From contig JAXLWN010000010.1 in NCBI GenBank assembly GCA_046328475.1, positions 1 through 64,000 on the forward strand: DNA of 64,000 nt. The letters run 5' to 3'. The position numbers were made by a program, and so were the translations under genes. Source of the stretch: CADCWN01 sp046328475 (lineage in GTDB: Bacteria; Chloroflexota; Chloroflexia; Thermomicrobiales; CADCWN01). The notes below the pieces were generated by a model, which was not told where the DNA came from, ran no database searches, and worked only from the letters and a program-made list of their open reading frames with translations. Shown in pieces: positions 1-9,392 of this stretch (its first letter is position 1; each line of letters starts with the position of its first letter).

Positions 1-3000
1 GGTACGCGGTCGACGCAGCACCTCGGTCGCCAACTCCTCATCCTCTACGCGCTCACCGCCGCGGCCGTGGCGGCTGTCTTCATGTCGGCCTTGCTCGTCA
101 CCTGGGCCAACACCTCCTCGCTGCTCAGCACGATCGGTCAGAGTGCCCGCACCAACGAGCAGTTCGCCCAACTCCAGGCCTTCCAGAGCGAGAACAACGC
201 CGCGCTGCTCACCTTCCTCGCCGCCGGGGATGATACCGCGCTGATCACCTACCGCACGACCCTCGTGCAGCAGCACGATCTGCTGGTGAGCCTCCAGGCC
301 AACGAGCGGCTGAGTGGCGAGCAGGTGGCGACGCTCCAGGCGCAATTCGCCGCCATCGACGCGACCGCCGAGCGCGCGATCGCCGAGCGCCGCGCCGGAT
401 CGACCGAGCGGTCGCTCGCGCTCTGGCGTGCGGAGGGGCTGCCCCAGGTTGACGCGACGATCGCCCATCTCAGCGACCTCTCCGCCGCGAAGCAGCGCGA
501 TCGCGAGGAAGAACTCGACGTCGTCCGCCGCAACCACGCCCTCACGGTCGCCCTGACCATCGTCTTCTCCGGCGCGGTCGCGTTCCTGGGGCTCTGGATC
601 ACGCGCGGCGTCATCCTCAGCATCACCCGGCCGCTCGAAGCCCTCGCGGGCGCGGCGGCGGCGATCGGCGAAGGGCAACTCGACACGCGGGTCGCGCCGG
701 GGCTCTCGGTCGAGTTCGACATGCTCGGCGGCGTGATGAACCAGATGGCGGCGCACCTCTCGGAATCGCGGGCCGAATTGCAGGACGCGCTCGCCGCGAC
801 CGAGCGGCGCAACCGCGAGTTGCGCCTGCTCAGCGAGGTCGGCGAGGCGCTCGACAGCGCGCTCGACCTGGACGCGATCATCGGGCGCAGCCTCGCGATC
901 ATCCTCCCCGCATTCGGGATGCCCCTGGGCGCGGTCGTGCTCCGCAACGAGGCCGACGAGATCTGGCATTGGTCCGGCCCCGCAGCGCCCGATCTGGATA
1001 GCACCGAGGAGCGCGACGCCTGGCAGCCGCTGATCGGCGCGGCGCTGGCGCGGCAGGAACCGCTCGCCAAGGCGGTCCAGATCCTCGCCGTGCCCGACGC
1101 CATCGCCGGCACCGCCACGCCTCTGGCGCTGGTGCCGCTGGAGGCCGCCGTGCGGACCTACGGCGTCATCGCACTGGTCGCCCCGGTCGGCTGGGCACCC
1201 GACGAGCAGGATCGCCTCCTGCTCGGGCAGATCGGCGGGCAACTCGCCCGCGCGGTGGAGAACGTCTCGCTCTACATCGCCGAGAAGGGGCGCAGCGCCG
1301 AGGCGGGCATGTTGGCGCAGATGGCGCAACTCACCAGCGGCACGCTCGATCCCGACCGCCTCGCCCGCCTGATCGCGCGCTACGCCGTCCACGTCCTCGG
1401 CGTCGATCGCTGCATCATCGGCTTCTTCGATCCGCGCGGCGACGCCGCCGGTCGCGTGATCCTCCAGCGTCTCTACCAATACGGCTTCCAACCGCCGCAG
1501 GCGGCGCTGGTCGAGGACGAGCGCGAAGGGCTCCAGGCGATCGTGCGCCAGCACATGCTCGACGGCCAATCCCTGGTCGCCGCCGATGTGCGCGGCGACG
1601 AGCGCCCGGCGGTCCTGGCGCTCGCCCGGCGGCTCGAAGCGCGCTCGTTCATCACCATGCCGCTGATCGCGCGCGAGCGGCACGTCGGCCTGATCTACTT
1701 GGACACGCGCGAGCCGCGCCAGCACAGCTTCGGCACCCAGGATCAGCGCATCCTCCACGCGATCGCCGACCAGGCGGCGGCGGCCATCGACGGGGCCTGG
1801 CGCTACGAGGCCGAGCGGCGTCGCGGCGCGCAGTTGCGCCTGCTGAACGAGACTGGCCAGCAAATCGCCGCCAGCGCCGACCTGGATCGCCTCTTCGCCG
1901 AGGTGACGGCCCGGATTCGCGACGCCTTCGGCTACGACCGCGTCCGCATCGGCCTGATCGACGACGACGAACTCGAATTCGTCGCCGGTGCCTCGCACAC
2001 CGACGATCATTCGACGGGCGACGATCTGCTCGCCGCGCGCCTCCCCCTGGCGGTCGAGTCGCCGCTGACGGTCGTCGCGCGCACCGGCAAGCCCCGCGTG
2101 CTGACCGAGTCCGACTCCCTCCGGCGCGGGCGGGCGGGCCTGGTGGTCCCGCTGCGCGGCAGCGAGAGCGTGATCGGCGTGCTGGAAGCGGTTGGTGGTC
2201 GCCCCGGCGGACTCGACCGAGACGACGAGCGGACCCTCGCCTCGCTCGGCGACCAGCTGGGCATCGCCGTCGAGCGCAACCGCTTGCAGGAACGCGCCCT
2301 CTCCCTGGCGGTGGTGGAGGAGCGCAACCGCCTCGCCCGCGAGTTGCACGATTCGGTCACCCAGGCGCTCTTCTCGATCACGCTGACGATCGAAGCCGCG
2401 CGATTGCTGCTGCACCGCGACCTCGACGCCACCGAGCGCCAGTTGGTCGCGCTCGGCGAGCGGGCGCAGGAAGCCCTGACCGAGATGCGCGGCCTCATCC
2501 ACAGCCTGCGCCCCGCCGGCTTGGAAGACAACGGCCTGGTGCCCGCGCTGAAGCGCATCGCCGAGCGCATGCGCCGCGAGCACCTGCTGACGGTGGACGT
2601 GACGGTTGGCGCGGGCGCGCGGCAGCGCCCGGACGACGAGCAGGAGCGCGAACTCTATCGCATCGCCCAGGAGGCGCTGAACAACATCGTCAAGCACGCC
2701 GCCGCCACGCACGTCACCATCCGGCTCGATGCGACCGACGACGCGCTGATCATGTCGATCGAGGACGACGGCAAGGGGTTCGACACGTCGGTGGCGCACC
2801 GCGACGACGCCTTCGGCATCGTCGGGATGTACGAGCGCGCCGCGATACTCAGGGGGACCGTCGCGATCGCCTCGCAGCCCGGTCATGGGACACGCATCAG
2901 CGTCAGTGTTCCACGTGGAACATCGCTGCCACTCTCGTCGGCGAAGCTTCGCCAATCCGTCGCGCACGTTGCCGGTGGTCACCCCGTCGGCGTAGGAGGA

Positions 3001-3009
3001 CACGAATGA
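1..3009 (+). CDS. Sensor histidine kinase, HAMP and three GAF domains (5' end outside window)
   Basis: Membrane sensor kinase of the NarX/DegS-like HisKA_3 class that would phosphorylate the regulator encoded next to it. The frame is open from base 1, and the first visible codons already form a membrane helix (residues about 10-37), so the true start lies left of the window; the GTG at 67 would cut that helix. Order, counting codon 1 at base 1: membrane helix, extracytoplasmic helical region, second helix at about 180-205, HAMP to about 258, three GAF-like domains at about 285-755, then HisKA_3 with RELHDS (His783) and a HATPase_c domain with an N-box (EALNNIVKHA) and a DDGKGFD motif. The final 30 or so codons look non-homologous and run over a parS-like palindrome. 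The stop overlaps the next start (ATGA), so the two genes are probably translationally coupled. Confidence 0.93.
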   Translation, partial: GTRSTQHLGRQLLILYALTAAAVAAVFMSALLVTWANTSSLLSTIGQSARTNEQFAQLQAFQSENNAALLTFLAAGDDTALITYRTTLVQQHDLLVSLQANERLSGEQVATLQAQFAAIDATAERAIAERRAGSTERSLALWRAEGLPQVDATIAHLSDLSAAKQRDREEELDVVRRNHALTVALTIVFSGAVAFLGLWITRGVILSITRPLEALAGAAAAIGEGQLDTRVAPGLSVEFDMLGGVMNQMAAHLSESRAELQDALAATERRNRELRLLSEVGEALDSALDLDAIIGRSLAIILPAFGMPLGAVVLRNEADEIWHWSGPAAPDLDSTEERDAWQPLIGAALARQEPLAKAVQILAVPDAIAGTATPLALVPLEAAVRTYGVIALVAPVGWAPDEQDRLLLGQIGGQLARAVENVSLYIAEKGRSAEAGMLAQMAQLTSGTLDPDRLARLIARYAVHVLGVDRCIIGFFDPRGDAAGRVILQRLYQYGFQPPQAALVEDEREGLQAIVRQHMLDGQSLVAADVRGDERPAVLALARRLEARSFITMPLIARERHVGLIYLDTREPRQHSFGTQDQRILHAIADQAAAAIDGAWRYEAERRRGAQLRLLNETGQQIAASADLDRLFAEVTARIRDAFGYDRVRIGLIDDDELEFVAGASHTDDHSTGDDLLAARLPLAVESPLTVVARTGKPRVLTESDSLRRGRAGLVVPLRGSESVIGVLEAVGGRPGGLDRDDERTLASLGDQLGIAVERNRLQERALSLAVVEERNRLARELHDSVTQALFSITLTIEAARLLLHRDLDATERQLVALGERAQEALTEMRGLIHSLRPAGLEDNGLVPALKRIAERMRREHLLTVDVTVGAGARQRPDDEQERELYRIAQEALNNIVKHAAATHVTIRLDATDDALIMSIEDDGKGFDTSVAHRDDAFGIVGMYERAAILRGTVAIASQPGHGTRISVSVPRGTSLPLSSAKLRQSVAHVAGGHPVGVGGHE
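2907..2922. promoter_or_regulatory. Perfect parS-like palindrome
   Basis: TGTTCCACGTGGAACA is a perfect 16-base palindrome, matching the bacterial parS type (the consensus usually given is TGTTTCACGTGAAACA) with a symmetric T-to-C and A-to-G change also known from natural parS sites. It lies in the last part of the histidine kinase frame, after the ATPase domain. A ParB (Spo0J) protein would bind it; no parAB genes are in the window. Confidence 0.6.
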
Positions 3010-3713
3010 CACTCGACACCGGATCGTTGCGGCGGCGGAATGGCCGGGGCTACGACGGCGATAACGGCCCTGTCCGCGTGATGCTCGTGGATGATCACGC
3101 GGTGGTCCGCCAGGGGCTGCGCACCTTCCTCGACTTGCAGGAGAACATCACCGTCGTCGGCGAGGCGCGCGACGGCGTGGAGGCGCTGAAGCTCGTCCAC
3201 GAGTGCTCGCCCGATGTCGTACTACTCGACCTGATCATGCCGCGCATGGACGGCATCGAGACGGTGCGCCGCATGAAAGCCGCGCGCCCCCAGACCCAGA
3301 TCATCGTCCTCACCTCGTTCGGCGACGATCAGAAGGTTTTTGCCGCCATTCGCGCGGGCGCGACCGGCTTCCTGCTGAAGGATGTCTCGCCCGGCGACCT
3401 CGCGCTCGCCATCCACGCCGCGCAGCGCGGCGAAGCCTCGCTCGCCCCCGGCATCGCCACCAAGCTGATGCAGGAGATCGCGGTCGGCGGCAGCCCCACC
3501 AACGATGAGCAATCGCTGACCGAGCGCGAGTACGCCGTGCTCGCCCTGATCGCCCAGGGCCGCAGCAACAAGCAGATCAGCGAGGAACTCTCGATCAGCG
3601 AGAAGACCGTCAAGACCCACGTCAGCAACATCCTCACCAAGCTCCACCTCGAAGACCGCACCCAGGCCGCCATCTACGCCCTCCGCGAGGGCCTGGTGCC
3701 CTTCAGCCGCTAA
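3006..3713 (+). CDS. NarL/FixJ-family response regulator
   Basis: DNA-binding response regulator, 235 residues: a short N-terminal extension, a receiver domain (about 24-140) with acidic pocket VDD and phospho-acceptor Asp75 in DVVLLDLIMP, then a LuxR-type helix-turn-helix (about 165-230, LTEREYAVLALIAQGRSNKQI). It is the cognate partner of the upstream kinase: its ATG overlaps the kinase stop and a strong Shine-Dalgarno GGAGGA sits at 2995-3000. Target genes cannot be told from the sequence. Confidence 0.95.
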   Translation: MTLDTGSLRRRNGRGYDGDNGPVRVMLVDDHAVVRQGLRTFLDLQENITVVGEARDGVEALKLVHECSPDVVLLDLIMPRMDGIETVRRMKAARPQTQIIVLTSFGDDQKVFAAIRAGATGFLLKDVSPGDLALAIHAAQRGEASLAPGIATKLMQEIAVGGSPTNDEQSLTEREYAVLALIAQGRSNKQISEELSISEKTVKTHVSNILTKLHLEDRTQAAIYALREGLVPFSR

Positions 3714-4108
3714 CGGGACCGCCTGCAAGCAAAGGCCGGGGAGGCGAGGTCACGAACATAGCAGTGTTTCACACGAAACACCGTGACCTCCCCTATCCCC
3801 CTCCCCAATCTTCGTCCCAACTCTGCGCCCTCTGGTGTCCTCTTCAAATCCCCGTCCCTCTCTCGTCTTGGCGCTCTTGGCGTCTCCTTGGCGTCTTGGC
3901 GGTTCAATCGTCTCTCCACTCTCCACCGTCCGACCGACCGCATCCCCCAAATGGCCGATATGCCTCCAACCCAATGGACCAGCCGAAAATCCGCCGACCT
4001 CGCGATAGTGCGGCGCGGGTCAGGCCGTATCATCATCTCAGGAAAGCGGAACGAGCGAGCGTCGTGGCCTAATAGAACGAGTTGTCAGATTGCGTGGAGG
4101 ATCGAGCC
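3714..4108. other. Gap between regulator and sigma factor
   Basis: Apart from the parS-like repeat, this gap holds C/T-rich sequence and, at 3864-3906, a copy of the dispersed repeat built on CTTGGCGTCTTGGCGGTTCAA; a close relative lies at 18839-18881. No convincing gene or terminator is seen. Confidence 0.6.
3763..3780. promoter_or_regulatory. Second parS-like inverted repeat
   Basis: GTGTTTC-ACAC-GAAACAC: 7-base arms around a 4-base centre. The inner 16 bases differ from the parS consensus only at the two central positions (AC in place of GT). It lies 49 bases after the response-regulator stop, about 840 bases from the perfect site. It might instead act as a weak hairpin. Confidence 0.4.
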
Positions 4109-4153
4109 TTGGTTGCTGTACTCGCCGCCCCATTCGACCGCGTCGGCATCGGT

Positions 4154-5152
4154 ATGGCCGCGCAGTCGACGACGCTTGCCGATGACTCCGACGATACCTT
4201 TGTGTTGCGGGCTCTTTCCGGCGACACCGCCGCTTTTGTCACCCTGGTCGATCGCTACAAGCGCGCCGTCTATAGCCTGGCCTACCGCCTGCTCGGCAAC
4301 GGTGCCGATGCCGAGGACGCCGCGCAAGAAACCTTTGTCCGCGCCTACACCCGCCTGAACACCTATCAGCCCGGCAGCCGTTTTGGCTCGTGGCTCCTCT
4401 CCATCACCTCGCACTGGTGCATCGACTTCCTGCGCCGCCGCCGCGCCGTCTCCCTCGATGAGCTGGATGTTCGCCCCGTGGTCGATACGGTCAGCGAACA
4501 CCCCGAGTCCCTGGCGCTGCAATCGGAGCGCCGCGACGAAGTCCAGCGCTGGCTGAACGCGCTGCCCGACCCCTACCGCTCGGTCCTGGTCCTGCGCTAC
4601 TGGCACGAACTCTCCTACGCCGAGATCAGCGAATCGACCGGCCTGCCGGTCTCGACCATCCGGATGCGCCTCTTCCGCGCGCGGCAACTGCTCGCCAGGG
4701 AGCGCGGCTCCGAGCGCGTGGCGATGGTGATCTGTCCTGGATGCCGACGCCGCGTAGTGAGAACGCTATCGAACCCTGGTGGATACCGATTCTCGCCAAC
4801 CGTTTTCGTGGCCTTTTCAGTGCCGTCTTTACAAGCACCTTGCTTAATCGGCGAGTGCGGGATCAGCGCAGGATGTCGAACAGGCCGGGGAGTGCCGGCC
4901 CGCCATGCCGATGCAGCGGTCTTGTGCGCCGCCCTACCCTTGGTCTGCCCAACGCCACCACGCCGCCGTGCCGATGATCCGTCGCCCCGGTCAGCAGCAC
5001 CAGCAGAAGCTGCTGGCACCCGGTTCGCCGCGTCTGGCCCCGCCGCGCCGCCGAAGAGGGCGGCACCGAAGGAAGGCGGCCCCCCGCCGATCACGATCAG
5101 GATTTGCGCCAGCGCGAAGGCCAGGAAGAGCGCGCCGATTCCCGACAGGTAG
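4154..5152 (+). CDS. ECF RNA polymerase sigma factor with abnormal 3' extension
   Basis: Extracytoplasmic-function sigma-70 factor. Region 2 (FVTLVDRYKRAVYSLAYRLL, then DAEDAAQETFVRAY) and region 4 (ALPDPYRSVLVLRYWHELSY, then VSTIRMRLFRARQLLA) are intact and end near base 4710. The frame then stays open to 5152, but this tail lies antisense to a decayed transporter gene and looks non-homologous; one indel near 4735 would end the protein at a TAG at about 4757. The ATG at 4154 fits family length. A TTG at 4109 has the better ribosome site (GGAGG at 4096-4100) and is a real alternative. The usual anti-sigma gene is not recognisable downstream. Confidence 0.8.
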   Translation: MAAQSTTLADDSDDTFVLRALSGDTAAFVTLVDRYKRAVYSLAYRLLGNGADAEDAAQETFVRAYTRLNTYQPGSRFGSWLLSITSHWCIDFLRRRRAVSLDELDVRPVVDTVSEHPESLALQSERRDEVQRWLNALPDPYRSVLVLRYWHELSYAEISESTGLPVSTIRMRLFRARQLLARERGSERVAMVICPGCRRRVVRTLSNPGGYRFSPTVFVAFSVPSLQAPCLIGECGISAGCRTGRGVPARHADAAVLCAALPLVCPTPPRRRADDPSPRSAAPAEAAGTRFAASGPAAPPKRAAPKEGGPPPITIRICASAKARKSAPIPDR

Positions 5153-5694
5153 CCGCGCCCGGCGCTTGCCGCCCAGGCGAATGGCGTGACCAACAGGATC
5201 GTCAGCCCCCGGTCACCGGATCGCGGGCGGCACGGTCGAGTTCGCCACCAGCCGGGCAGCCCGATCAGGCCCCCAACCCCAGCGCCACGGCATAGCTCAG
5301 CGGTAGCAGCGCCGCCGACCAGCCCCCGGCCACCAGGAATTTCGCGCCGACGATCAACTCGCGCGCAGCGCCGGCACGCCAGCGTCTTTCGCCGTGCGGT
5401 CGCTGTATTCGCGCCAAGCCAGATGGTGAGCAGCCCAAGGAGAGTCCCCACCGCCGTCGCCTGCGTCAGTAACCCGAAGTAGGTCGCCCAATCCGCCGTG
5501 CCCGCGGTGAGCTGGGCTTTGGCCGAGATCAAGCCAAATCGGCGCGCACGGTCCAGGTCTTTGAGGATGACCATGAAGAGGCCGCCAACCAGCGGTAAAA
5601 CAGATAGCCAAGCATTGTCAACCGCACCAGCAGGGTGCGACGGGCCTTCAACGCCTCCACCCAGAGAGCAACCGCCAGACCAGTCATGCGTCAT
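4934..5694 (-). pseudogene. ABC-2 type transporter permease, frame-broken
   Basis: Remnant of a multi-spanning permease that would pair with the ATPase just upstream on this strand. Recognisable hydrophobic pieces are spread over several frames: LPLVGGLFMVILKDLDRARR near the start, EYSDRTAKD in another frame (around 5400), then LTILLVTPFAWAASAGRGYL and ALFLAFALAQILIVIG. The last piece, IIGTAAWWRWADQG, ends at a TAG at 4934-4936. At least four shifts are needed to join them. Its ATG overlaps the ATPase stop, the usual arrangement of a coupled exporter operon. Substrate unknown. Confidence 0.7.
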
Positions 5695-6591
5695 GCCCCC
5701 TCGCTGCCCTCACCAATTGTAAGAAGTGCGTCTCCAGATCGTCCTGTGCTACCAGCAGGTGGGTTGGGGGCACGCCCGCCTGTACCAGCAGTCGAGCAAT
5801 GTCGTCCGGGCGCGCGATCGCCTCGGCGTCGGTCACTTCGAGCGCACCAGACTCGCCGGGCGTAACGGCGAAGCCCGCCGCGACGAGCGCAGCCCGCGCG
5901 ACCTCGCGGTCGCGGGCGTCCACGATCAGGCGCTGCCGCAACCGCTGCGTCAATGTCGCCGCCGGCATATCCTCGACCAGTTGTCCCTCGTGGATTATCC
6001 CGATGCGGGACGCCGCCGCGCTACCTCGCCCAGGAATGGCTCGACATGAAGACACCCGCTGTTGCGCGAAGTCGCGCAGCAACTCGCGCACCTCTACCAC
6101 CCGCCGGGTCGAGGCCATTGGCTGGTTCATCGAGGAGAGGAGTTCCGGGTCGTGGACCAGTGCCTTCGCCAGCCGAGCCGCGGGCGGCCCAGCGAGAGTG
6201 CGCGCTCGCCGACCGGCCAGTGTGCGCTTCAGGCGCGCGAGCACCCGGTCCACGGCGCGCGGGTCGGCCACCGGTGCAACCGGCGCGCATCCACGTTCTC
6301 GCGCACGGTCAATTCCGGGTAGGCAGCAGGGCTCCACCAACTGCCGACCCGCCCCCATACCTGCCGTGTCCCGGCGACCACCGGGACGCCGAAGATGCTG
6401 ACCCGCCCGCTGCTCGGTCGGATCATGCCCAGGAGCATCCTGATGGTTGTCGTCTTCCCCGCGCCATTGAGGCCGAGGAAGGCATAGATCTCCCCCCGTG
6501 CCACCCGCAGCGACAGCCCATCCACCGCCACGGTCTTGCCATACCGCTTGGACAGCCCCTCCGCCGCGATGGCGACCGTCGCTTCGGTCAT
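5684..6591 (-). pseudogene. ABC transporter ATP-binding protein, frame-broken
   Basis: ATPase of a BcrA-type ABC-2 exporter. The N-terminal frame from the ATG at 6591 reads normally through Walker A (GLNGAGKTTT) and the Q-loop region, then breaks near 6290. The signature-helix region (AARLAKALVHDPELL) and Walker B (LLDEPANGLDPAG) are in two different frames, and the C-terminal part (RIGIIHEGQLVEDM onward) is again in a third. All core motifs can be found, so either the decay is recent or the consensus has errors. It is followed by the broken permease, which overlaps its stop. Confidence 0.8.
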
Positions 6592-6692
6592 GGTGCCTCT
6601 CCCCGACTCGCCCGCAACGCGCCGAAGGCGCGTGAAGTCAGGGCGAGCAAGTCCTCTGCCCGCGCGTGCAACCGGGCAGGCCGCTCCGAGGT

Positions 6693-7133
6693 CTACCGTC
6701 GCCAGCGCCGCCGCTCGTCCTTGCGCGCCACTTTCTGGAGCGCGTCGAGCCGCGCCTGTTGCGGGAAGCGCGGGTGCGGGATCTGCGCGAGCGTGCCGCA
6801 CCCGGCGCAGGTGATTTCGCCCGGCAGCCCCACCCAGGTCGGCGGCAGCGGCTCGTCCGGGCGCGGACCGCGCGCATAGCGCCTGCGGCCCGCGATCGGC
6901 ACCAGCGCCCCGGCCTCCTGCGGCGTGAGGACGTAGAAGCCCTGGGTCGGCACGCCGCCGAGCGCGAAGTCGGCCATCGCGTCCATCAGCGGCTGCTCGC
7001 CCCAGGTGATGTAGAAGAGGGTGCCGATGACCTCGTCGCACTTCGGGCAGCGGAGATCGCGCGGCTCGCGATAGCCCTCCATCCACTCCGTCCGCGCCGC
7101 CTCCAGCTCGGTCAGCTCTTCGCGCTGTCCCAT
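6693..7133 (-). CDS. Hypothetical protein with two CxxC pairs
   Basis: 146-residue soluble protein that I do not recognise. Two CxxC pairs, CPKC (about residues 29-32) and CAGC (about 110-113), could together bind a zinc ion, giving a zinc-ribbon-like protein. The middle is hydrophobic and the C-terminus basic (KDERRRWRR). The ATG at 7133 is preferred over the GTG at 7139 because AGGAGAGG precedes it at good distance. It follows the M20 hydrolase by 23 bases and may be co-transcribed with it. Confidence 0.7.
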   Translation of the reverse strand: MGQREELTELEAARTEWMEGYREPRDLRCPKCDEVIGTLFYITWGEQPLMDAMADFALGGVPTQGFYVLTPQEAGALVPIAGRRRYARGPRPDEPLPPTWVGLPGEITCAGCGTLAQIPHPRFPQQARLDALQKVARKDERRRWRR

Positions 7134-7156
7134 CGACACCCTCTCCTTGACCTGAA

Positions 7157-8494
7157 CTACTCGGCGCTGCCGTCGTAGGTTTCATGTGCAAAGACCCGGC
7201 GCATGAACTCCAGATACTCGGTCTTCGTCATGCGCGGCTTGTAGCCATCAAGGATCCCCTTCGCATCGCGCGCCCCGTCGGCCAGCAGGTCGATCGCCGT
7301 CAGCGCCATCAGCTTCGCCGGGAGGACGTGCGCGATGTAGGGATCGACGATCGCCCAGTCGTTGCCGTGCGCTTGCCCGACCGCGCCATTCGCGTAAGGG
7401 TGGATCGCCGGCATGATGTGGCTGATATCCCCCATGTCGGTCGAGCCCGCGCCGTGCCCCTTCAATTCCCACGCGGTCGGCGCATAGTCGCGCCCGAAGT
7501 TCTCGCGGAAGAGGTGCAGCATCTTCTCGTCGTTCGCCAGCGGCAGGTAACCCGGCAGCGTGGTGATCTCCACCTCCGCGCCCAGCGCCATCGCCCCGGC
7601 GCGCAGCGCGCGGTCCACCTTCTTCGCCGCCGACTCGATCGCCGCCACCGTCTTGCCGCGCACGTAGGTCTCCACGCGCACATCGCTCGGGATCACGTTC
7701 ACCAGATCGCCGCCGCGCGAGATGATCGGGTGGACGCGCACCGCGTCCTCGTCCTGGAAGGTCTCCCGCAGCGCGTTGATCGCGTTGATCGCCACGGTCG
7801 CGGCGTAGAGCGCGTTGACGCCCCGATGCGGCGCGCCCGCCGCGTGCGCCGCTTTGCCGATGAACCGCGCGCTCTTGGCGATGAAGCCGTTGCTCGACGT
7901 GGACGAACCGAAGACCCCCTCGGAGAAATCCTTGCTGCCGGTGTGGACCATCATCGCCATGTCCACATCGTCGAACTCGCCCAGGCGCACCAGCTCGCCC
8001 TTGCCGCCGAGGAATTCGAGCTTCCCCTCGCGGCGCAGGCTGTCGCGGTACTCGATCTCGACATACTCCTCTGCCGGAACGGCCATGAATGCCAGTCGCC
8101 CTGATAACTCCGGCATTACCCCCGACCCGACCAGCCCGATCGCCGCGCCGATCAGGTTAGCGATCTGCGCGTTGTGGCCGCAGCAGTGCGCCGCGCCCGT
8201 GGTCGGGTCGGCCGCCGGGTGGTCGGCCACCAGGATCGAGTCGAGTTCGCCGATGATCGCCACCGTCGGCCCCGGCTGCCCACCCTCGGCGATCGCCTTC
8301 ACGCCGGTGATCGCCAGCCCGTGCCGCGATTGCAGCCGCAGCCGGTCGAACTCCTCGCCCACCAACTCCGCCGTGCCGAATTCCTTGAATCCGAGTTCCG
8401 GGTGCTTCCAGATCTTGTCGGCGACCGCGATGATCTCATCCTGCCGCCGGTCGATCTCCTCGGCGACCCGCTTCTTCAACTCCTCGCGATTCAT
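7157..8494 (-). CDS. M20-family amidohydrolase (AbgB-like)
   Basis: Zinc-dependent amidohydrolase of the M20 peptidase superfamily, resembling the p-aminobenzoyl-glutamate hydrolase/aminoacylase branch. Visible are the metal-site stretches GELDS and HCCGHN, the AEEYVE stretch with the expected acidic residues, KAAHAAGAPHRGVNAL of the lid/dimerisation domain, and GHGAGSTDMGD near the C-terminus. About 445 residues, typical length. The start at 8494 (MNREELKKR) is chosen because GGAGGG lies 8 bases upstream; the longer ATGs at 8509 and 8512 have no ribosome site. Substrate not predictable. Confidence 0.9.
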   Translation of the reverse strand: MNREELKKRVAEEIDRRQDEIIAVADKIWKHPELGFKEFGTAELVGEEFDRLRLQSRHGLAITGVKAIAEGGQPGPTVAIIGELDSILVADHPAADPTTGAAHCCGHNAQIANLIGAAIGLVGSGVMPELSGRLAFMAVPAEEYVEIEYRDSLRREGKLEFLGGKGELVRLGEFDDVDMAMMVHTGSKDFSEGVFGSSTSSNGFIAKSARFIGKAAHAAGAPHRGVNALYAATVAINAINALRETFQDEDAVRVHPIISRGGDLVNVIPSDVRVETYVRGKTVAAIESAAKKVDRALRAGAMALGAEVEITTLPGYLPLANDEKMLHLFRENFGRDYAPTAWELKGHGAGSTDMGDISHIMPAIHPYANGAVGQAHGNDWAIVDPYIAHVLPAKLMALTAIDLLADGARDAKGILDGYKPRMTKTEYLEFMRRVFAHETYDGSAE

Positions 8495-8596
8495 CTCCGC
8501 ACCCTCCATCATCGGAACGTTTCATGTCGAACGTTGACATAATATTCAAGGCGACGATCTGCGACGATTGTAGCAGGCGAGGCGCACCCGCCGCCC

Positions 8597-9051
8597 TCAC
8601 TCCAGGGTGAACGCCGCCAGAGACCCATCCGCCCCCAGGCGCTGGTGCCCGAACACTACCCCGCCCTCTCCCAGCAAGCGCGGCAGCAGCCGGTCGTCAT
8701 CCACCAGGTCGATCTCGCCAAGCCGCGCCACCGGCACCCACTCCGGCGTCCCCTCCGACGACCCCACCACCGCCCGCGTCCGCACAACCCCGGTGAAGAC
8801 GCAGAGCAACACTCCCTGCGGCTCCCCCTCCACATTGATCAGCGCCCGCAGCCCGAACCCCTCGATCTCCCCCGCTGCAATTCCCGCCTCCTCCCACACC
8901 TCGCGCAACGCCGCCGCCACAATTGTCCCCCCGACTCGACATGCCCCCCCAGCCCGTTATACCGATTCGCCCACAGCCGCTTCGCCGGTGCCCCCTTCAG
9001 CAGCAGCACATCATCCCCATTCGTCAGAAACACCAGCGTCCGGGGAATCAC
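8597..9051 (-). pseudogene. NUDIX hydrolase, one frameshift in a C6 run
   Basis: NUDIX pyrophosphohydrolase. The NUDIX box is split between frames: GLGGHVESGG in the first and AALREVWEEAGI in the second. The break coincides with six consecutive C at 8927-8932, and restoring one frame gives a complete box and a protein of normal size (about 150 residues). This is therefore either a one-base inactivation or a homopolymer error. The start is unresolved: GTG at 9051 is possible, but the conserved N-terminus appears to begin a few codons earlier (RYTVIPRTLVF) without a good start codon. Confidence 0.75.
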
Positions 9052-9392
9052 CGTATACCGCCCCCGACTCCGAAACTGCTCCGCCTCGCTCCCCACCACA
9101 CCCACCTCCAAACACCACCTGCCCCCGAAACAACCACAAATCACAGTCCACGTCTCCAAGGGGACATATCGCATGCATCAGTAACCTGGCCAGCCGATGG
9201 CTCAAGTTGCGGATCCTTCGCCACACTCAGAATGCCGCAAGAGAGGCACTGCCTTCCCCCTGTCATTCTGAGCGCAGCGAAGAATCCGTTCCACTCATCA
9301 CTCATCGCTCATCACAAACGCACAATGCACAAATGCACCGACGACTCCCTCTCTCTTCTCTCTTCTCTCCACTCTCCACTCCCCTCACCCCG
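9052..9392. repeat. Repeat-bearing gap with TCATTCTGAGCG element
   Basis: No gene seen. A copy of the dispersed repeat TCATTCTGAGCGCAGCGAAG lies at 9259-9287; related copies are at 18724-18752 and 46134-46163. The 3' part (about 9345-9392) is a C/T-rich array of TCTCTTC-like units ending next to the SDR stop. Confidence 0.6.

Noticed and set aside
7184..8104. Long plus-strand frame opposite the M20 amidohydrolase
   Set aside because: His/Arg-rich antisense shadow of a clear gene.
8518..8533. Third parS-like site CGTTTCATGTCGAACG upstream of the M20 gene
   Set aside because: Only 11 of 16 positions match and the palindrome is imperfect; chance is sufficient.
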